In this document: positions 21,301 to 32,712 of the stretch, in pieces | How the letters are laid out: every line of letters begins with the position of its first letter | Position numbering within the stretch: position 1 is the first letter of the stretch | Source: Aurantimonas sp. Leaf443 | GTDB lineage: Bacteria; Pseudomonadota; Alphaproteobacteria; Rhizobiales; Rhizobiaceae | Reading direction: 5' to 3' | Assembly: GCF_001425575.1 (NCBI RefSeq) | Contig: NZ_LMRD01000001.1 | Location: forward strand, 271,739-335,738 | DNA: 64,000 nucleotides | Position numbers and translations under genes: made by a program | Notes under the pieces: model-generated | Database searches by the model: none | What the model was told of the DNA's origin: nothing | The model's input: the letters and a program-made list of their open reading frames with translations, nothing else

Positions 21301-21804
21301 TCAGGCCTCGTCGACCGGGGTGAGGGCGACGCTGTCGGTCTGCGCGGCGCGATAGGCGTCGAGCCGTTCGGCGAGCGCCTCGTCGCCGAGCGCGAGCACA
21401 GCCGCCGCCAGGAGCGCGGCGTTGACGGCGCCGGCGCGCCCGATCGCCAGCGTGCCGACGGGAATGCCGGCGGGCATCTGCACGATGGACAGGAGGCTGT
21501 CCTTGCCCGACAGGGCCTTCGATTCCACCGGCACGCCGAAGACGGGAAGCGGGGTGAGGGAGGCGGCCATGCCCGGCAGATGGGCCGCGCCGCCCGCGCC
21601 CGCGATCACGATCTTGAACCCTTCGGCCTTGGCGCCGCGGGCGAAGTCGAACAGGCGCTCGGGCGTGCGATGGGCCGAGACGATGCGCGCCTCGTGGGCG
21701 ATGGCGAGCCTGTCGAGCGTCTCGGCCGCATGGCGCATCACCGGCCAGTCCGACTGGCTGCCCATGATGATGGCGACGGGCGGGCGGGTCTTCGCCGCGC
21801 TCAC
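21301..21804 (-). CDS. purE: 5-(carboxyamino)imidazole ribonucleotide mutase
   Basis: Converts N5-CAIR to CAIR in purine biosynthesis. The 167-aa protein contains the class I PurE signatures [28 protein letters not shown] and [15 protein letters not shown]. The start is GTG at 21804, which overlaps the TGA of the upstream DUF465 gene (GTGA), so translation is likely coupled. In-frame sequence continues further upstream but belongs to the DUF465 gene in another frame. Confidence 0.95.
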   Translation of the reverse strand: MSAAKTRPPVAIIMGSQSDWPVMRHAAETLDRLAIAHEARIVSAHRTPERLFDFARGAKAEGFKIVIAGAGGAAHLPGMAASLTPLPVFGVPVESKALSGKDSLLSIVQMPAGIPVGTLAIGRAGAVNAALLAAAVLALGDEALAERLDAYRAAQTDSVALTPVDEA

Positions 21805-22010
21805 GCGATGATGTCCGGGATGAGCTTGTCCTCCACGTCCTGGAGGCGGTCCTTGATGGCGAGCTTCTTCTTCTTCATGCGCTGCACCGCGAGCCGATCG
21901 CAGCCGGTCGCCTCCATCGCGTTCACGGCCATGTCGAAATCGGCATGTTCCTGCCTGAGCCGCGCGAGCTGGAGGCGAAGCTCCGCCTGTTCCTGATCCG
22001 CCATTCGCAT
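21801..22010 (-). CDS. DUF465 (YdcH-like) small protein, first gene of the pur operon
   Basis: A 69-aa acidic/basic helical protein predicted to form an alpha-helical hairpin. The family is recognised from [18 protein letters not shown] and the basic run [15 protein letters not shown]. The function is unknown. The start is ATG at 22010 with GGGAGA about 11 nt upstream; a second ATG two codons later is possible. Its stop overlaps the purE start. Confidence 0.85.
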   Translation of the reverse strand: MRMADQEQAELRLQLARLRQEHADFDMAVNAMEATGCDRLAVQRMKKKKLAIKDRLQDVEDKLIPDIIA

Positions 22011-22225
22011 CGTGTCGCACTGTCTCCCGCGCATCGGACTGGATCGGCGAATCGCGTCCGCCGCAGGGCCGGCCGCACGTCGCGCGCGAAGCTTAGCAAA
22101 GCCGCCCGTCCGGCGATACGCCAAGCTTTTGCCGTTCGACAGTCCGACGGTTTTGTGACACGCTCGACGGGCCCATGTCACGGTTTCCGTGAGGCTTCCG
22201 TGACGAAACCATGAAGGGAGAAGCC

Positions 22226-22402
22226 ATGTCCTTGGATAACCATCTCGCCGTCCTGGAGCAGCGTCACACGGTGCTGGATCAGGAGATTTCGGCTGCGCTG
22301 GCGTCTAAGCCGGCCATGTCCGACATCGAGCTGAAGGAGATGAAGCTGAAGAAGCTGCATCTGAAGGAAGAGATCGAGCGTCTGAGAACATCGCGTAACT
22401 AA
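22226..22402 (+). CDS. DUF465 (YdcH-like) small protein
   Basis: A 58-aa helical hairpin protein with the DUF465 pattern HLAVLEQRHTVLDQEISAAL and MKLKKLHLKEEIERL. The start is ATG at 22226 with AAGGGAGAAG just upstream; an ATG at 22211 would give five more residues. It is divergent from the other DUF465 gene at 21801-22010, and the two paralogues face away from each other across about 215 bp. No function is established. Confidence 0.88.
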   Translation: MSLDNHLAVLEQRHTVLDQEISAALASKPAMSDIELKEMKLKKLHLKEEIERLRTSRN

Positions 22403-22570
22403 TCGTGGCGTAGACTGGCATGCCCGGGCGCGGTGTACCGCCGCGTCCGGTTCGAGACCGCAGGCCCCGCGCGTCGCGCCGGGCCGAGCCGAGGGGGCCG
22501 GGATGGCCGTCTCGCCGACCCGCCCGCCGCAGCGCCCCGCCCGGCCGCGAACGGCCGGCCCCGCTTCGCT

Positions 22571-24202
22571 TCAGCCCGCCATCTTGCGCAGGACGTATTT
22601 CTGGATCTTGCCCGTCGAGGTCTTCGGGATCTCCGAGAAGCGGATCTCCTTGGGGCATTTGAAGCGCGCCAGCTTCGTGCGGCAATGCTCCATCAGCTCC
22701 GCCTCGCTCGCCGTGCGGCCGGGCTTCAGCTCCACGAAGGCGAGCGGCGTCTCGCCCCATTTCTCGTCCGGCTTGGCGACGACGGCGGCCGAGGCCACGG
22801 CCGGGTGCTCGTAGAGCGCGTTCTCCACCTCGATGGACGAGATGTTCTCGCCGCCGGAGATGATGATGTCCTTGGCGCGGTCCTTCAGCTCGATATAGCC
22901 GTCCTCGTGCAGCACGCCGAGATCGCCGGAGTGGAACCAGCCGCCGGCGAAGGCCTCCGCGCTCGCCTCCGGGTTCTTCAGATAGCCGCGCATCACGATA
23001 TTGCCGCGGAACATCACCTCGCCGATCGTCTCGCCGTCGGCCGGCACGCTCTCCATCGTCTTGGGATCGCGCACCGAAAGGGCCTCGAGCGCGGTGTAGC
23101 GCACGCCCTGGCGCGCCGTCTGGGCGGCGCGCGCGGCCGGCTCCAGCGCGTTCCACGCCGCCTTCCACTCGTTGACGACGGCCGGACCGTAGGTCTCCGT
23201 CAGCCCGTAGAGATGGGTCACCTCGAAGCCGGCCTCGCGCATGCCGGCGAGCACGGACTGCGGCGGCGGGGCGGCGGCGGTGTTGAAGGTGACGGTCTGC
23301 GTGAAGGGGCGCTTCTCGGCCTCCGGCGCGTTGACGAGCGTGGCCATCACGATCGGCGCGCCGCACAGATGCGTCACCCCGTGGTCGGCGATCGCGTCGT
23401 ACATGGCCTTGGCGCGCACCCAGCGCAGGCACACATGCGTGCCCGCCTGCACCGAGAGCGTCCAGGGGAAGCACCAGCCGTTGCAGTGGAACATCGGCAG
23501 CGTCCAGAGATAGACCGGGTGGCGGCCCATCTGCGCGGCGACGACATTGGCGTATCCCATCAGCGCGGCGCCGCGATGGTGGTAGACGACGCCCTTCGGG
23601 TTGCCCGTCGTGCCCGACGTGTAGTTCAGCGAGATCGCGTCCCACTCGTCCCGCGGCATGGTCCAGGCGAAGTCGGGATCGCCGGAGGAAACGAGCGCCT
23701 CGTAGTCGAGCGTGCCGATGCGCGCACCCTTGGCGGCCGGCGCGTCCAGCGGAAATTCCGGGTCGTCGTAATCGACGACGAGGAGGCGCGCGCCGAGCTT
23801 GTCCAGCGCCTGTGCCATCACGGCGGAGAACTCGCGGTCGACGATGACGACCTTCGCCTCCGAGTGGCGCAGCTGGAAGGCGATGATCTCCGCGTCGAGC
23901 CGGGTGTTGATCGAGAGGAGCACCGCGCCCAGCATCGGCACGCCGTGATGGGCCTCCAGCATGGCGGGCGTGTTGGACAGCATGACCGCCACCGTCTCGC
24001 CGCGCGCCACGCCGTGCGCCGAAAGCGCCGAGGCGAGCGCCCGCGAGCGGCGGTAGAAGGCGGCATAGGTCAGGCGCTGCGCGCCGTGGATCACCGCGAC
24101 ATGGTCGGGGAAGACGGCGGCGGCGCGCTCCAGATGCGTCAGCGGCGTCAGCGGCTGGTAGTTCGCCGCGTTGCGGTCGAGATGCTCGTCGTAGATGCCC
24201 AT
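22571..24202 (-). CDS. Acyl-CoA synthetase (AMP-binding)
   Basis: The third adenylate-forming CoA ligase of the window, 543 aa. It has [20 protein letters not shown], the [10 protein letters not shown] motif, [18 protein letters not shown] and a C-terminal [13 protein letters not shown] with the catalytic lysine. This subgroup is usually annotated as a long-chain or 3-methylthiopropionate-type acyl-CoA ligase. The ATG at 24202 has GGGGAGGG directly upstream. It is divergent from thiE. The actual substrate is not evident. Confidence 0.92.
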   Translation of the reverse strand: MGIYDEHLDRNAANYQPLTPLTHLERAAAVFPDHVAVIHGAQRLTYAAFYRRSRALASALSAHGVARGETVAVMLSNTPAMLEAHHGVPMLGAVLLSINTRLDAEIIAFQLRHSEAKVVIVDREFSAVMAQALDKLGARLLVVDYDDPEFPLDAPAAKGARIGTLDYEALVSSGDPDFAWTMPRDEWDAISLNYTSGTTGNPKGVVYHHRGAALMGYANVVAAQMGRHPVYLWTLPMFHCNGWCFPWTLSVQAGTHVCLRWVRAKAMYDAIADHGVTHLCGAPIVMATLVNAPEAEKRPFTQTVTFNTAAAPPPQSVLAGMREAGFEVTHLYGLTETYGPAVVNEWKAAWNALEPAARAAQTARQGVRYTALEALSVRDPKTMESVPADGETIGEVMFRGNIVMRGYLKNPEASAEAFAGGWFHSGDLGVLHEDGYIELKDRAKDIIISGGENISSIEVENALYEHPAVASAAVVAKPDEKWGETPLAFVELKPGRTASEAELMEHCRTKLARFKCPKEIRFSEIPKTSTGKIQKYVLRKMAG

Positions 24203-24434
24203 GCTGCCCTCCCCGGTGCCGGCCGTCCGCTCGTCCCATAAGCGATCGCGAAAGCCTCTGCCAGAGCGCGGACGGGGAAGGGGCGAGCGGTCCGAAACCC
24301 GCCGCAAAGCACCGCTACCCCGCATCGCCGACGCCCGGCGCGCCGACGCCTGTTCCACAGCGCCCGCGCGATGGGCTATGCAGGTTCGAAACGCCGGCAC
24401 GTCGCCGCCCCGAACGATCAAGGCCCCCGCCGCA

Positions 24435-25097
24435 ATGGCCCCCATTCCCGAAGACTACATCCGCCCCCGGCTCGTGCTCGTGACGACGCCGCTCGCCGAC
24501 GGGGACGCCGCCGAGCGGCTGCGCGCGGCGCTGTCGGGCGGCGACGTCGCCTCGGTCCTCATCGACCGCGCCGGCCGCGAGGACGCCGCCTTCCAGGATC
24601 TGGCCGAGACGCTCGTGCCGATCGTGCAGGAGGCGGGGGCGGCGGCGATCGTCGTCGACGATTCCCGCTGCGCCGGCCGCGTCCGGGCCGACGGGCTGCA
24701 TCTGACGGGCGGCGACATCGAGGCGCTCGCCGAGAGCGTCGAGCGCTATGCGCCCAAGCTCATCGTCGGCGGTTCGGGCTTCGAGACGCGCCACGACGCG
24801 CTGGAGGCGGGCGAGAAGCTGCCCGACTACATCCTCTTCGGCCGCCTCGCCGCCGACGTCGCCGACGAGCCGCACCGCAAGGATCTGGCCATGGCGCAAT
24901 GGTGGGCGACCATCGTGGAGATTCCCTGCATCGTGCTCGGCGGGCGCTCTCTGGAGAGCCTGCCCCTGGCCATCGAGACGGGCGCCGAGTTCATCGCGCT
25001 CTCGGCCGCCGTCTTCGAGGAGGGCGCCGACCCGGCCGAGCGCGTCGCCGCCGCCAACGCCGCCTTCGACGCGGACGCGGCGAGGACCGCGGCGTGA
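24435..25097 (+). CDS. thiE: Thiamine phosphate synthase-like protein
   Basis: A 220-aa TIM-barrel protein of the ThiE/TenI family. ThiE couples the thiazole and pyrimidine phosphates of thiamine. The sequence has RPRLVLVTTPLADG at the first strand, DGLHLTGGDIEAL, the PDYILFGR strand and IPCIVLGG near the C-terminus. This alphaproteobacterial form is shorter in conserved phosphate-binding residues than E. coli ThiE, so activity is inferred. No TPP riboswitch was seen upstream. Its TGA overlaps the GTG of the next gene. Confidence 0.8.
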   Translation: MAPIPEDYIRPRLVLVTTPLADGDAAERLRAALSGGDVASVLIDRAGREDAAFQDLAETLVPIVQEAGAAAIVVDDSRCAGRVRADGLHLTGGDIEALAESVERYAPKLIVGGSGFETRHDALEAGEKLPDYILFGRLAADVADEPHRKDLAMAQWWATIVEIPCIVLGGRSLESLPLAIETGAEFIALSAAVFEEGADPAERVAAANAAFDADAARTAA

Positions 25098-26113
25098 GCC
25101 GGGCGGCCCGCGCGGGCGCCGCCCTTGCGGCCGCCCTCGGTCTCCTCTCGGCCCTCCCGGCCCTCGCCGCAGGGCCAAGCGCCGATCTGCCCGCCGAGGT
25201 CCTGAAGGACGGCGTCAAGGGTCCGGTCCTGCCGGTGCCCTCGGCCGCCGCCGAAGACGCGGCCAAGGCGCCCGCCAAGGCGCCGACGGGGAGCGATCTC
25301 GCCTACGGGGCCTTCCAGCGCGGCTTCTACATCACCGCCGAGCGCCTCGCCGAGCCGCTCGCCAATCTCGGCGACCCCGCCGCGCAGACGCTTCTGGGCG
25401 AGATCTATTCGCGCGGCCTCGGCATGCCGCAGGACCTGTCGAAGGCGGCGCACTGGTACGAGGCGGCGGCCGCCTCGGGCAGCGCCGAGGGGCAGTTCCG
25501 CTACGCCATGATGCTCCTCGACGGCACGGCCGTCGGCCAGGACGTGGCCAAGGCGCGCGACCTGATGAAGGCGGCGGCCGATGCCGGCCTGCCGCTCGCC
25601 GAGTACAATTTCGCGCAGATGCTCATCCAGGCGTCCCCGGCCAGCGGCTTCGAGGAGGCGCGGACCTATTTCCAGCGCGCCGCCGAGGCGGGCGTCTCGG
25701 ACGCGCAATACGCCATGGCCCAGCTCTTCATCTACGGGCGCGGGGGCGCGGCGGACCTTGCCAAGGCGCGCGGCTGGCTGCGCGCGGCCTCCATCAACGG
25801 TCACGAGACCGCGCAGATCGAGTACGGGATCTGGCTCATCAACGGCAAGGGCGGCGAGGCGCGCCCGAAGGACGGGTTCCTGTTCCTGCGCCGGGCGGCC
25901 GAACTCGGCAATCCGATCGCCATCAACCGCATCGCCCATCTCTACAAGGACGGCATCGGCACCGCGCCGGACGCGGTGGCCGCCGCCAAATGGGCGGTCC
26001 TCGCCAAGCGCGTGGAGAACACCGACCCGACGCTCGACGACTTCTTCCGCGGGCTCGACCCGGCCGCCCAGAAGGCCGCGCTCGAGGCCGCCAACCGCTT
26101 CCGATCGAGCTGA
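25094..26113 (+). CDS. Sel1-repeat (TPR-like) secreted protein
   Basis: A 339-aa protein with an N-terminal signal peptide (hydrophobic alanine/leucine core, ALPALAAG cleavage region), then a short proline-rich linker and about six Sel1-like repeats between residues 70 and 320 (such as AQTLLGEIYSRGLGMPQD and AQYAMAQLFIYGRGG). Sel1 proteins are periplasmic interaction scaffolds. The start is GTG at 25094, overlapping the thiE stop (GTGA). The partner is unknown; the thiE-sel1-efp order is common in Hyphomicrobiales. Confidence 0.88.
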   Translation: MSRAARAGAALAAALGLLSALPALAAGPSADLPAEVLKDGVKGPVLPVPSAAAEDAAKAPAKAPTGSDLAYGAFQRGFYITAERLAEPLANLGDPAAQTLLGEIYSRGLGMPQDLSKAAHWYEAAAASGSAEGQFRYAMMLLDGTAVGQDVAKARDLMKAAADAGLPLAEYNFAQMLIQASPASGFEEARTYFQRAAEAGVSDAQYAMAQLFIYGRGGAADLAKARGWLRAASINGHETAQIEYGIWLINGKGGEARPKDGFLFLRRAAELGNPIAINRIAHLYKDGIGTAPDAVAAAKWAVLAKRVENTDPTLDDFFRGLDPAAQKAALEAANRFRSS

Positions 26114-26314
26114 CTGGCGCGTCTCGCGGCGAGACGTGAGGCGGGGCGGGCGCCCGTCAGGCTTGAACGGGGCGCGTCTTTATGGTGATAAGCCCAGGAA
26201 TTCGACAGATGCCGCCGACGGCCGTGCGCGCCGGAGCCCCACCCCGCAAGGGGAGGGCGATGCGGTTTTGCCCCACCGTGTCCGCTGTGCCGGCGCAGAT
26301 TTGAGAAGACGAGC

Positions 26315-26878
26315 ATGAAGATCAACGGCAACGAAATCCGTCCCGGCAACGTCATCGAGCACGACGGCGGCATCTGGGTCGCGGTCAAGACCGCGCATGT
26401 CAAGCCCGGCAAGGGCGGCGCCTTCGCGCAGGTCGAGCTGAAGAACCTCATCAACGGCACCAAGCTCAACGAGCGCTTCCGCGCCTCCGAGACCGTCGAG
26501 CGCATCCGCCTCGAGCAGAAGGACTACCAGTTCCTCTATATCGAGGGCGAGAAGCTGGTCTTCATGGACACCGAGACCTACGAGCAGCTCGAGCTGCAGA
26601 AGGACTTCGTCGGCGACCGCGCCGCCTTCCTGCAGGACGGCATGATGGTGACGGTGGAGAGCCACGAGGAGCGCCCGATCGGCATCAAGCTGCCCGACCA
26701 GGTCGTGCTCACCATCACCGAGGCCGACCCGGTGGTGAAGGGCCAGACGGCGGCCTCCTCCTACAAGCCGGCGATGATGGAGAACGGCGTGCGCGTGATG
26801 GTGCCGCCCTTCATCGAGTCGGGCGAGCGCATCCTCGTCGATACGAACGAGATCACCTACCTGCGCCGCGCCGACTGA
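26315..26878 (+). CDS. efp: Elongation factor P
   Basis: Binds ribosomes stalled at polyproline stretches and stimulates peptide bond formation. The 187-aa length and three-domain layout are typical. The N-terminal domain ends its modification loop with KPGKGGAF (lysine 33, the position that is lysylated in many bacteria). The C-terminal OB domain ends with [19 protein letters not shown], close to the family signature. About 200 bp of untranslated DNA precedes it. Confidence 0.97.
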   Translation: MKINGNEIRPGNVIEHDGGIWVAVKTAHVKPGKGGAFAQVELKNLINGTKLNERFRASETVERIRLEQKDYQFLYIEGEKLVFMDTETYEQLELQKDFVGDRAAFLQDGMMVTVESHEERPIGIKLPDQVVLTITEADPVVKGQTAASSYKPAMMENGVRVMVPPFIESGERILVDTNEITYLRRAD

Positions 26879-27002
26879 CCGCGCGAGGCAACGCCTTCAT
26901 CTTACGCGGACCGTTCCGGACGACGCCGGGCGGTCCGCCGTCCGTTAGAGAGCCGCGCGCCCGAGCGGGTGCGCCACGCTCCAGAGAGCTGGGATCAACA
27001 CC

Positions 27003-27821
27003 ATGGCACGTTCCGCCCTGCTGCATGTGATGACGCAGGCCGCCATGAAGGCCGGCCGCTCCCTCGTGCGCGACTTCGGCGAGGTGCAGAACCTCCAGGT
27101 CTCGATGAAGGGACCGGCCGACTTCGTCTCCAATGCCGACCGCCGCGCCGAGGAGATCGTCTTCCAGGAACTGTCGCGCGCCCGGCCCGACTGGGGCTTC
27201 CTGATGGAGGAGCGCGGCGTCGTCGAGGGCAAGGATCCGCAGCACCGCTGGATCGTCGACCCGCTCGACGGCACCACCAACTTCCTTCACGGCATCCCGA
27301 TGTTCTCGGTCTCCATCGCGCTGGAGCGCGAGGGGCAGATCGTGGCCGGCGTGGTCCTGAACCCGGCGATGGACGAGCTCTTCGTCGCCGAGAAGGGCGG
27401 CGGCGCCTTCGTCAACGACCGCCGCCTGCGCGTCGCCGCGCGCAAGACCCTGCCCGAGGCCGTCATCGCCTGCGGCGTGCCCTTCCTCGGCCATGGCGAC
27501 CATCCGCAGTTCCTGCATGAGCTGCGCGGCATGATGGGCGAGGTGGCGGGCCTGCGCCGCATGGGCGCGGCCTCGCTCGACCTCGCCTATGTCGCCGCCG
27601 GTCGGTTCGACGGCTACTGGGAGCGCCACATCCAGCCCTGGGACATCGCGGCCGGCGCCATCCTCGTGCGCGAGGCCGGCGGCTTCCTGTCGGGCGTCGA
27701 CGGCTCGAAGTTCGACCACGCGGCGGGACATCTGGCCTGCGGCAACGAGGCGATCCACAAGGCGCTCGTGGGCGAGCTCGAGGGCGCGCGCCGCTCTCGC
27801 GAGGCGCTGCGGGCCGGTTGA
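27003..27821 (+). CDS. suhB: Inositol monophosphatase family protein
   Basis: A Mg-dependent phosphatase of the IMPase/SuhB family, 272 aa. Motif 1 is IVDPLDGTTNFLHGIP and motif 2 is QPWDIAAGAILVREAGG, which together hold the metal-binding acidic residues. The upstream KGPADFVSNADRRAEE is also typical. In enterobacteria SuhB additionally acts in rRNA antitermination; whether this copy does is unknown. It follows efp on the same strand, an order shared by many relatives. Confidence 0.93.
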   Translation: MARSALLHVMTQAAMKAGRSLVRDFGEVQNLQVSMKGPADFVSNADRRAEEIVFQELSRARPDWGFLMEERGVVEGKDPQHRWIVDPLDGTTNFLHGIPMFSVSIALEREGQIVAGVVLNPAMDELFVAEKGGGAFVNDRRLRVAARKTLPEAVIACGVPFLGHGDHPQFLHELRGMMGEVAGLRRMGAASLDLAYVAAGRFDGYWERHIQPWDIAAGAILVREAGGFLSGVDGSKFDHAAGHLACGNEAIHKALVGELEGARRSREALRAG

Positions 27822-28026
27822 GCCGCGCCGCGCCGCCCGCCTCGTCACGGATGCGCCCGGGGCCTTCGGCCGAAAGCCTTTGATTACGCAGCGCCGCCTC
27901 TCTATCGTGGCGGCGCGAGGGGTCCGGGAGCACGCTCTTCGCGCGGGGGCGTTCGACGTCCGGCGACGAGAAGCCGGAACCCGCCTCTCGCCTGTCGGCT
28001 TCCCCGAGTACGAGTGAGTGGACGCG

Positions 28027-29079
28027 ATGCAGGTCTTCACATCGCCCGACGACAAGATGCAGCGTCCCGAGGCGTTCGATCCGAACCGCCTGTCGAGCCC
28101 GCTGGTCTTTCTCTGGTCCATGCTGGTCTTCCTGGCGCTCACCGGTTTCGTGGCGGCCATTCTGGGGCGCCAGGTCAGCGCCGCCTTCACCACCAATCCC
28201 GGTCTGAACGGGCTGATCGCCGGGGTGCTCGGCATCGGCATCCTGCTTGCCGTCATCCAGGTCGTGCGCCTGTCGCGCGAGGTGCGCTGGGTGAACGCCT
28301 ATCGCGACGGCTCGGCCGATTTCGAGCGCATGCGCCCGCCCATCCTGCTCGCGCCCATGCGCGCCCTCATCGGCCGCCGCCGCTCGATCTCGCTCTCCAC
28401 CCTCTCCATGCGCTCGATCCTCGATTCGATCGCCACGCGCCTCGACGAGACGCGCGACATCTCGCGCTACCTCATCGGCCTTCTCGTCTTCCTCGGGCTT
28501 CTCGGCACGTTCTGGGGTCTGCTCGGCACCATCGGCTCGATCAGCACCACGATCCAGACGCTCGATCCGGGCACGGGGGACGCGGCGAGCGTCCTCGACT
28601 CGCTCAAGGCCGGCCTTTCCGCCCCGCTCTCGGGCATGGGCACGGCCTTCTCCTCCTCGCTCTTCGGCCTGTCCGGCTCCCTGATCCTCGGCTTCCTCGA
28701 CCTGCAGCTCGGCCGCGCGCAGAACCGTTTCTACACCGAGCTCGAGAACTGGCTGTCCTCGGTCACCGACGTCGGCTCCGACATGGTCATGCCGCCGGCC
28801 GGCTCGCATGGCGGCGTCGCGAATCTGCCGGGCGAGGAGATGCGGCTGATCTCCGAGCGTCTCGGCCGGCTGGTGCAGGACCAGGGCTCCAGCCCGCGCA
28901 CGAGCGCGGCCATGGCCAGCCTCGCCGAGAGCATCCAGGGCCTCGTCACGCATATGCGCTCGGAGCAGCAGATCCTGCGCGATTTCGTGGAGGCGCAGGC
29001 CAGCGAGCAGCGCGAGCTGCGCGGCGTGCTCGACCGCCTCTCCCACCAGATCGGCGACGCGCGCCGCGACGGGCGCTAG
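28027..29079 (+). CDS. MotA/TolQ/ExbB-type proton-channel subunit
   Basis: A 350-aa inner-membrane protein with about four membrane helices: two near residues 25-75, and two in the MotA/TolQ domain at about 155-240 (LIGLLVFLGLLGTFWGLLGT and TAFSSSLFGLSGSLILGFLD). A C-terminal cytoplasmic helical tail follows. It forms a pair with the OmpA-like gene 3 bp downstream, as MotA/MotB do, so together they likely make a proton-driven stator-like complex. The ATG at 28027 is used; a GTG nine bases earlier is possible. It is not adjacent to flagellar genes. Confidence 0.85.
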   Translation: MQVFTSPDDKMQRPEAFDPNRLSSPLVFLWSMLVFLALTGFVAAILGRQVSAAFTTNPGLNGLIAGVLGIGILLAVIQVVRLSREVRWVNAYRDGSADFERMRPPILLAPMRALIGRRRSISLSTLSMRSILDSIATRLDETRDISRYLIGLLVFLGLLGTFWGLLGTIGSISTTIQTLDPGTGDAASVLDSLKAGLSAPLSGMGTAFSSSLFGLSGSLILGFLDLQLGRAQNRFYTELENWLSSVTDVGSDMVMPPAGSHGGVANLPGEEMRLISERLGRLVQDQGSSPRTSAAMASLAESIQGLVTHMRSEQQILRDFVEAQASEQRELRGVLDRLSHQIGDARRDGR

Positions 29080-29082
29080 GCC

Positions 29083-30111
29083 GTGGCCCTCTCGCGCAAC
29101 CGCCGGTCCGAGCGCTCCGTCGACTACTGGCCGGGCTTCGTCGACGCGCTGTCGACGCTCCTCCTCGCCATCATGTTCCTGCTCTCGGTCTTCGTGATCG
29201 CGCAGTTCCTGCTCGGGCGCGAACTGTCGGGACGCGACACGGTGCTCGACCGGCTGAACAGCCAGGTCAACGAGCTGACGCAGCTCCTGGCGCTGGAGCG
29301 TTCCAGCGCGCAGGACAGTCTCGACCAGATCGCGGACCTGCGCGCCTCGCTCTCGGCCGCCGAGACCGAGCGCTCGCGCCTCTCGCGGGCGCTGGCCTCG
29401 GGCGAGGGGAGCGCGGCCGGCGCGGCCGCGCGCGCCGGGTCGCTGGAGGGCGAGCTGCGGCAGGAGCAGGAGGTCTCGAACCGCGCCCGCAGCCAGATCG
29501 AACTCCTCAACCAGCAGCTCCAGGCGCTGCGCCAGCAGATCGCCGCCCTGGAAAACGCGCTCGACGCTTCCGAGACGCGCGACGCCGAGAGCCGCACCCA
29601 GATCGCCGACCTCGGCAAGCGCCTCAATGTCGCGCTCGCCCAGCGCGTGCAGGAACTGTCGCGCTACCGGTCGGACTTCTTCGGCCGCCTGCGCGAGATC
29701 CTGTCGGACCGCGAGAACGTGCGCATCGTCGGCGACCGCTTCGTCTTCCAGTCCGAAGTCCTCTTCGGCTCGGGCTCGGACGTGCTGCAGCCGGCCGGCC
29801 TCGACGAGATGACCAAGCTCGCCGAGGCCATCAAGGATCTCGCCCGCGAGATCCCCTCCGACATCAACTGGATCATCCGCGTCGACGGCCACACCGACAA
29901 CGTGCCCATCACCGGCGGGCGCTTCACCGACAATTGGGAACTCTCCTCCGAGCGCGCCGCCGCCGTCGTGCGCTTCCTCGTGGAGCAGGGCGTGCCCGCC
30001 GACCGGCTGGCGGCGACCGGCTTCGGCGAGTTCCAGCCCATCGAGCCCGGCGACGGCGCCGAGGCGCGCGCCCGCAACCGCCGCATCGAGTTCAAGCTGA
30101 CCGAGCGCTGA
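29083..30111 (+). CDS. MotB/OmpA-like peptidoglycan-binding protein with long coiled coil
   Basis: A 342-aa protein (GTG start at 29083, 3 bp after the stop of its partner). The single membrane helix at about residues 17-40 begins [17 protein letters not shown], with Asp21 at the place of the proton-carrying aspartate of MotB. Residues ~55-195 form a long predicted coiled coil rich in Glu, Gln, Leu and Arg. The C-terminal OmpA domain (about 215-340) has [14 protein letters not shown] and [12 protein letters not shown], which bind diaminopimelate in peptidoglycan. It anchors the MotA-like channel to the cell wall. The process it drives is unknown. Confidence 0.87.
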   Translation: MALSRNRRSERSVDYWPGFVDALSTLLLAIMFLLSVFVIAQFLLGRELSGRDTVLDRLNSQVNELTQLLALERSSAQDSLDQIADLRASLSAAETERSRLSRALASGEGSAAGAAARAGSLEGELRQEQEVSNRARSQIELLNQQLQALRQQIAALENALDASETRDAESRTQIADLGKRLNVALAQRVQELSRYRSDFFGRLREILSDRENVRIVGDRFVFQSEVLFGSGSDVLQPAGLDEMTKLAEAIKDLAREIPSDINWIIRVDGHTDNVPITGGRFTDNWELSSERAAAVVRFLVEQGVPADRLAATGFGEFQPIEPGDGAEARARNRRIEFKLTER

Positions 30112-30133
30112 GGCGCACCGAGCGCTGAGGCGC
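30100..30133. repeat. 17-bp tandem duplication spanning a stop codon
   Basis: ACCGAGCGCTGAGGCGC occurs twice without a gap (30100-30116 and 30117-30133). The first copy holds the last codons and the TGA of the OmpA-like gene; the second is untranslated. The copies are identical, which suggests a recent slippage or duplication event. Confidence 0.9.
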
Positions 30134-30163
30134 GCGGCAGTTGGACGTCGCGTCGGAGCTCGC

Positions 30164-31990
<1,827 letters not shown>

Positions 31991-31999
31991 TCTCGGCTC

Positions 32000-32028
32000 T
32001 TGCCCGGTACCCGGGGCTCATGTATAGG
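32000..32028 (+). promoter_or_regulatory. Likely rpmE promoter
   Basis: TTGCCC (32000-32005) and TATAGG (32023-32028) are separated by exactly 17 bp, pointing towards rpmE. The transcript would start near 32036 and carry a leader of about 117 nt, long enough for autoregulation by L31, though none is proven here. Confidence 0.5.
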
Positions 32029-32152
32029 CTCGCCCCTGAATTTGAAAGCGAATGCGTCTCTCCCACCCAGCGATCGAGTTGGTGCCGCGCGCCTTGGCCG
32101 CAGCCTTTCCCCATCGCTTCCGGAGGCGCGAAGGCACCTGGGATCGAAGACG

Positions 32153-32374
32153 ATGCGCAAAGAAATCCATCCGGCCTACCACACGATCACGGTCGTGATG
32201 ACGAACGGCACCGAATACGAGACCCGCTCGACCTGGGGCTCGCAGGGCGACAAGCTGAATCTCGACATCGACCCGCTGAGCCACCCGGCCTGGACCGGCG
32301 GCAACCAGCAGATGCTCGACCGCGGCGGCCGCGTCTCGCGCTTCAAGAAGCGCTACGAAGGCCTCGGCATCTGA
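32153..32374 (+). CDS. rpmE: 50S ribosomal protein L31
   Basis: A 73-aa ribosomal protein of the large subunit. It starts [19 protein letters not shown] and ends [13 protein letters not shown], both typical. The zinc-ligand cysteines of the C+ form are absent, so this is a zinc-independent type, as usual in Hyphomicrobiales. The long leader and the strong downstream terminator make it a monocistronic unit. Confidence 0.96.
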   Translation: MRKEIHPAYHTITVVMTNGTEYETRSTWGSQGDKLNLDIDPLSHPAWTGGNQQMLDRGGRVSRFKKRYEGLGI

Positions 32375-32412
32375 GCCGACTCGACGTTCGGACGCTCGCG
32401 TCCCGCATGACG

Positions 32413-32452
32413 AAAGACCCGGCCGCCACGAGCGCGCCGGGTCTTTTCGTTT
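32413..32452 (+). terminator. Rho-independent terminator of rpmE
   Basis: AAAGACCCGGC (32413-32423) pairs perfectly with GCCGGGTCTTT (32436-32446), an 11-bp stem with a 12-nt loop, followed by TTCGTTT. It lies about 40 bp after the rpmE stop. Confidence 0.85.
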
Positions 32453-32712
32453 CGCGATGTGGATGCGAAGGGTGCGGGCGGGCGTCGGCCTGGGCCGCCA
32501 TCGGCGGCGCCCGCGAGGGTCGTCGAAGGCAGGGAAGAGCGGCGCCGCGGGCCGGAACGGCGCGTTCGCGCGTGGTCCGGACGGCGTTCGGGCGCGAAGG
32601 AATCGCGCCCATCGGGCGCCCCTGGCGGCGGGTTGTCAGCCGGCGGCTCCGTCGGGCGCCGGCGAGCGGCGCCTTGAACGGCGGGTTCGCAGGACGGTTC
32701 GCCCCGCCGATC
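32453..32712. other. Intergenic stretch without recognised features
   Basis: These 260 bp lie between the rpmE terminator and the stop of the convergent DUF1465 gene. Frames are open on both strands, as everywhere in this GC-rich DNA, but none shows protein-like composition. I saw no tRNA, repeat or promoter. A GGCGGG/CCCGCC hairpin sits just after the DUF1465 stop but lacks a U tract. Confidence 0.5.

Noticed and set aside
24203..24434. TPP riboswitch before thiE
   Set aside because: The conserved CTGAGA and ACCTGA-type segments of the THI box are absent.
28027..30111. Zorya-type defence system (ZorA/ZorB)
   Set aside because: The two genes are MotAB-like, as ZorAB are, but no ZorC, ZorD or ZorE-like gene lies nearby; the neighbours are a phosphatase and an ABC transporter.
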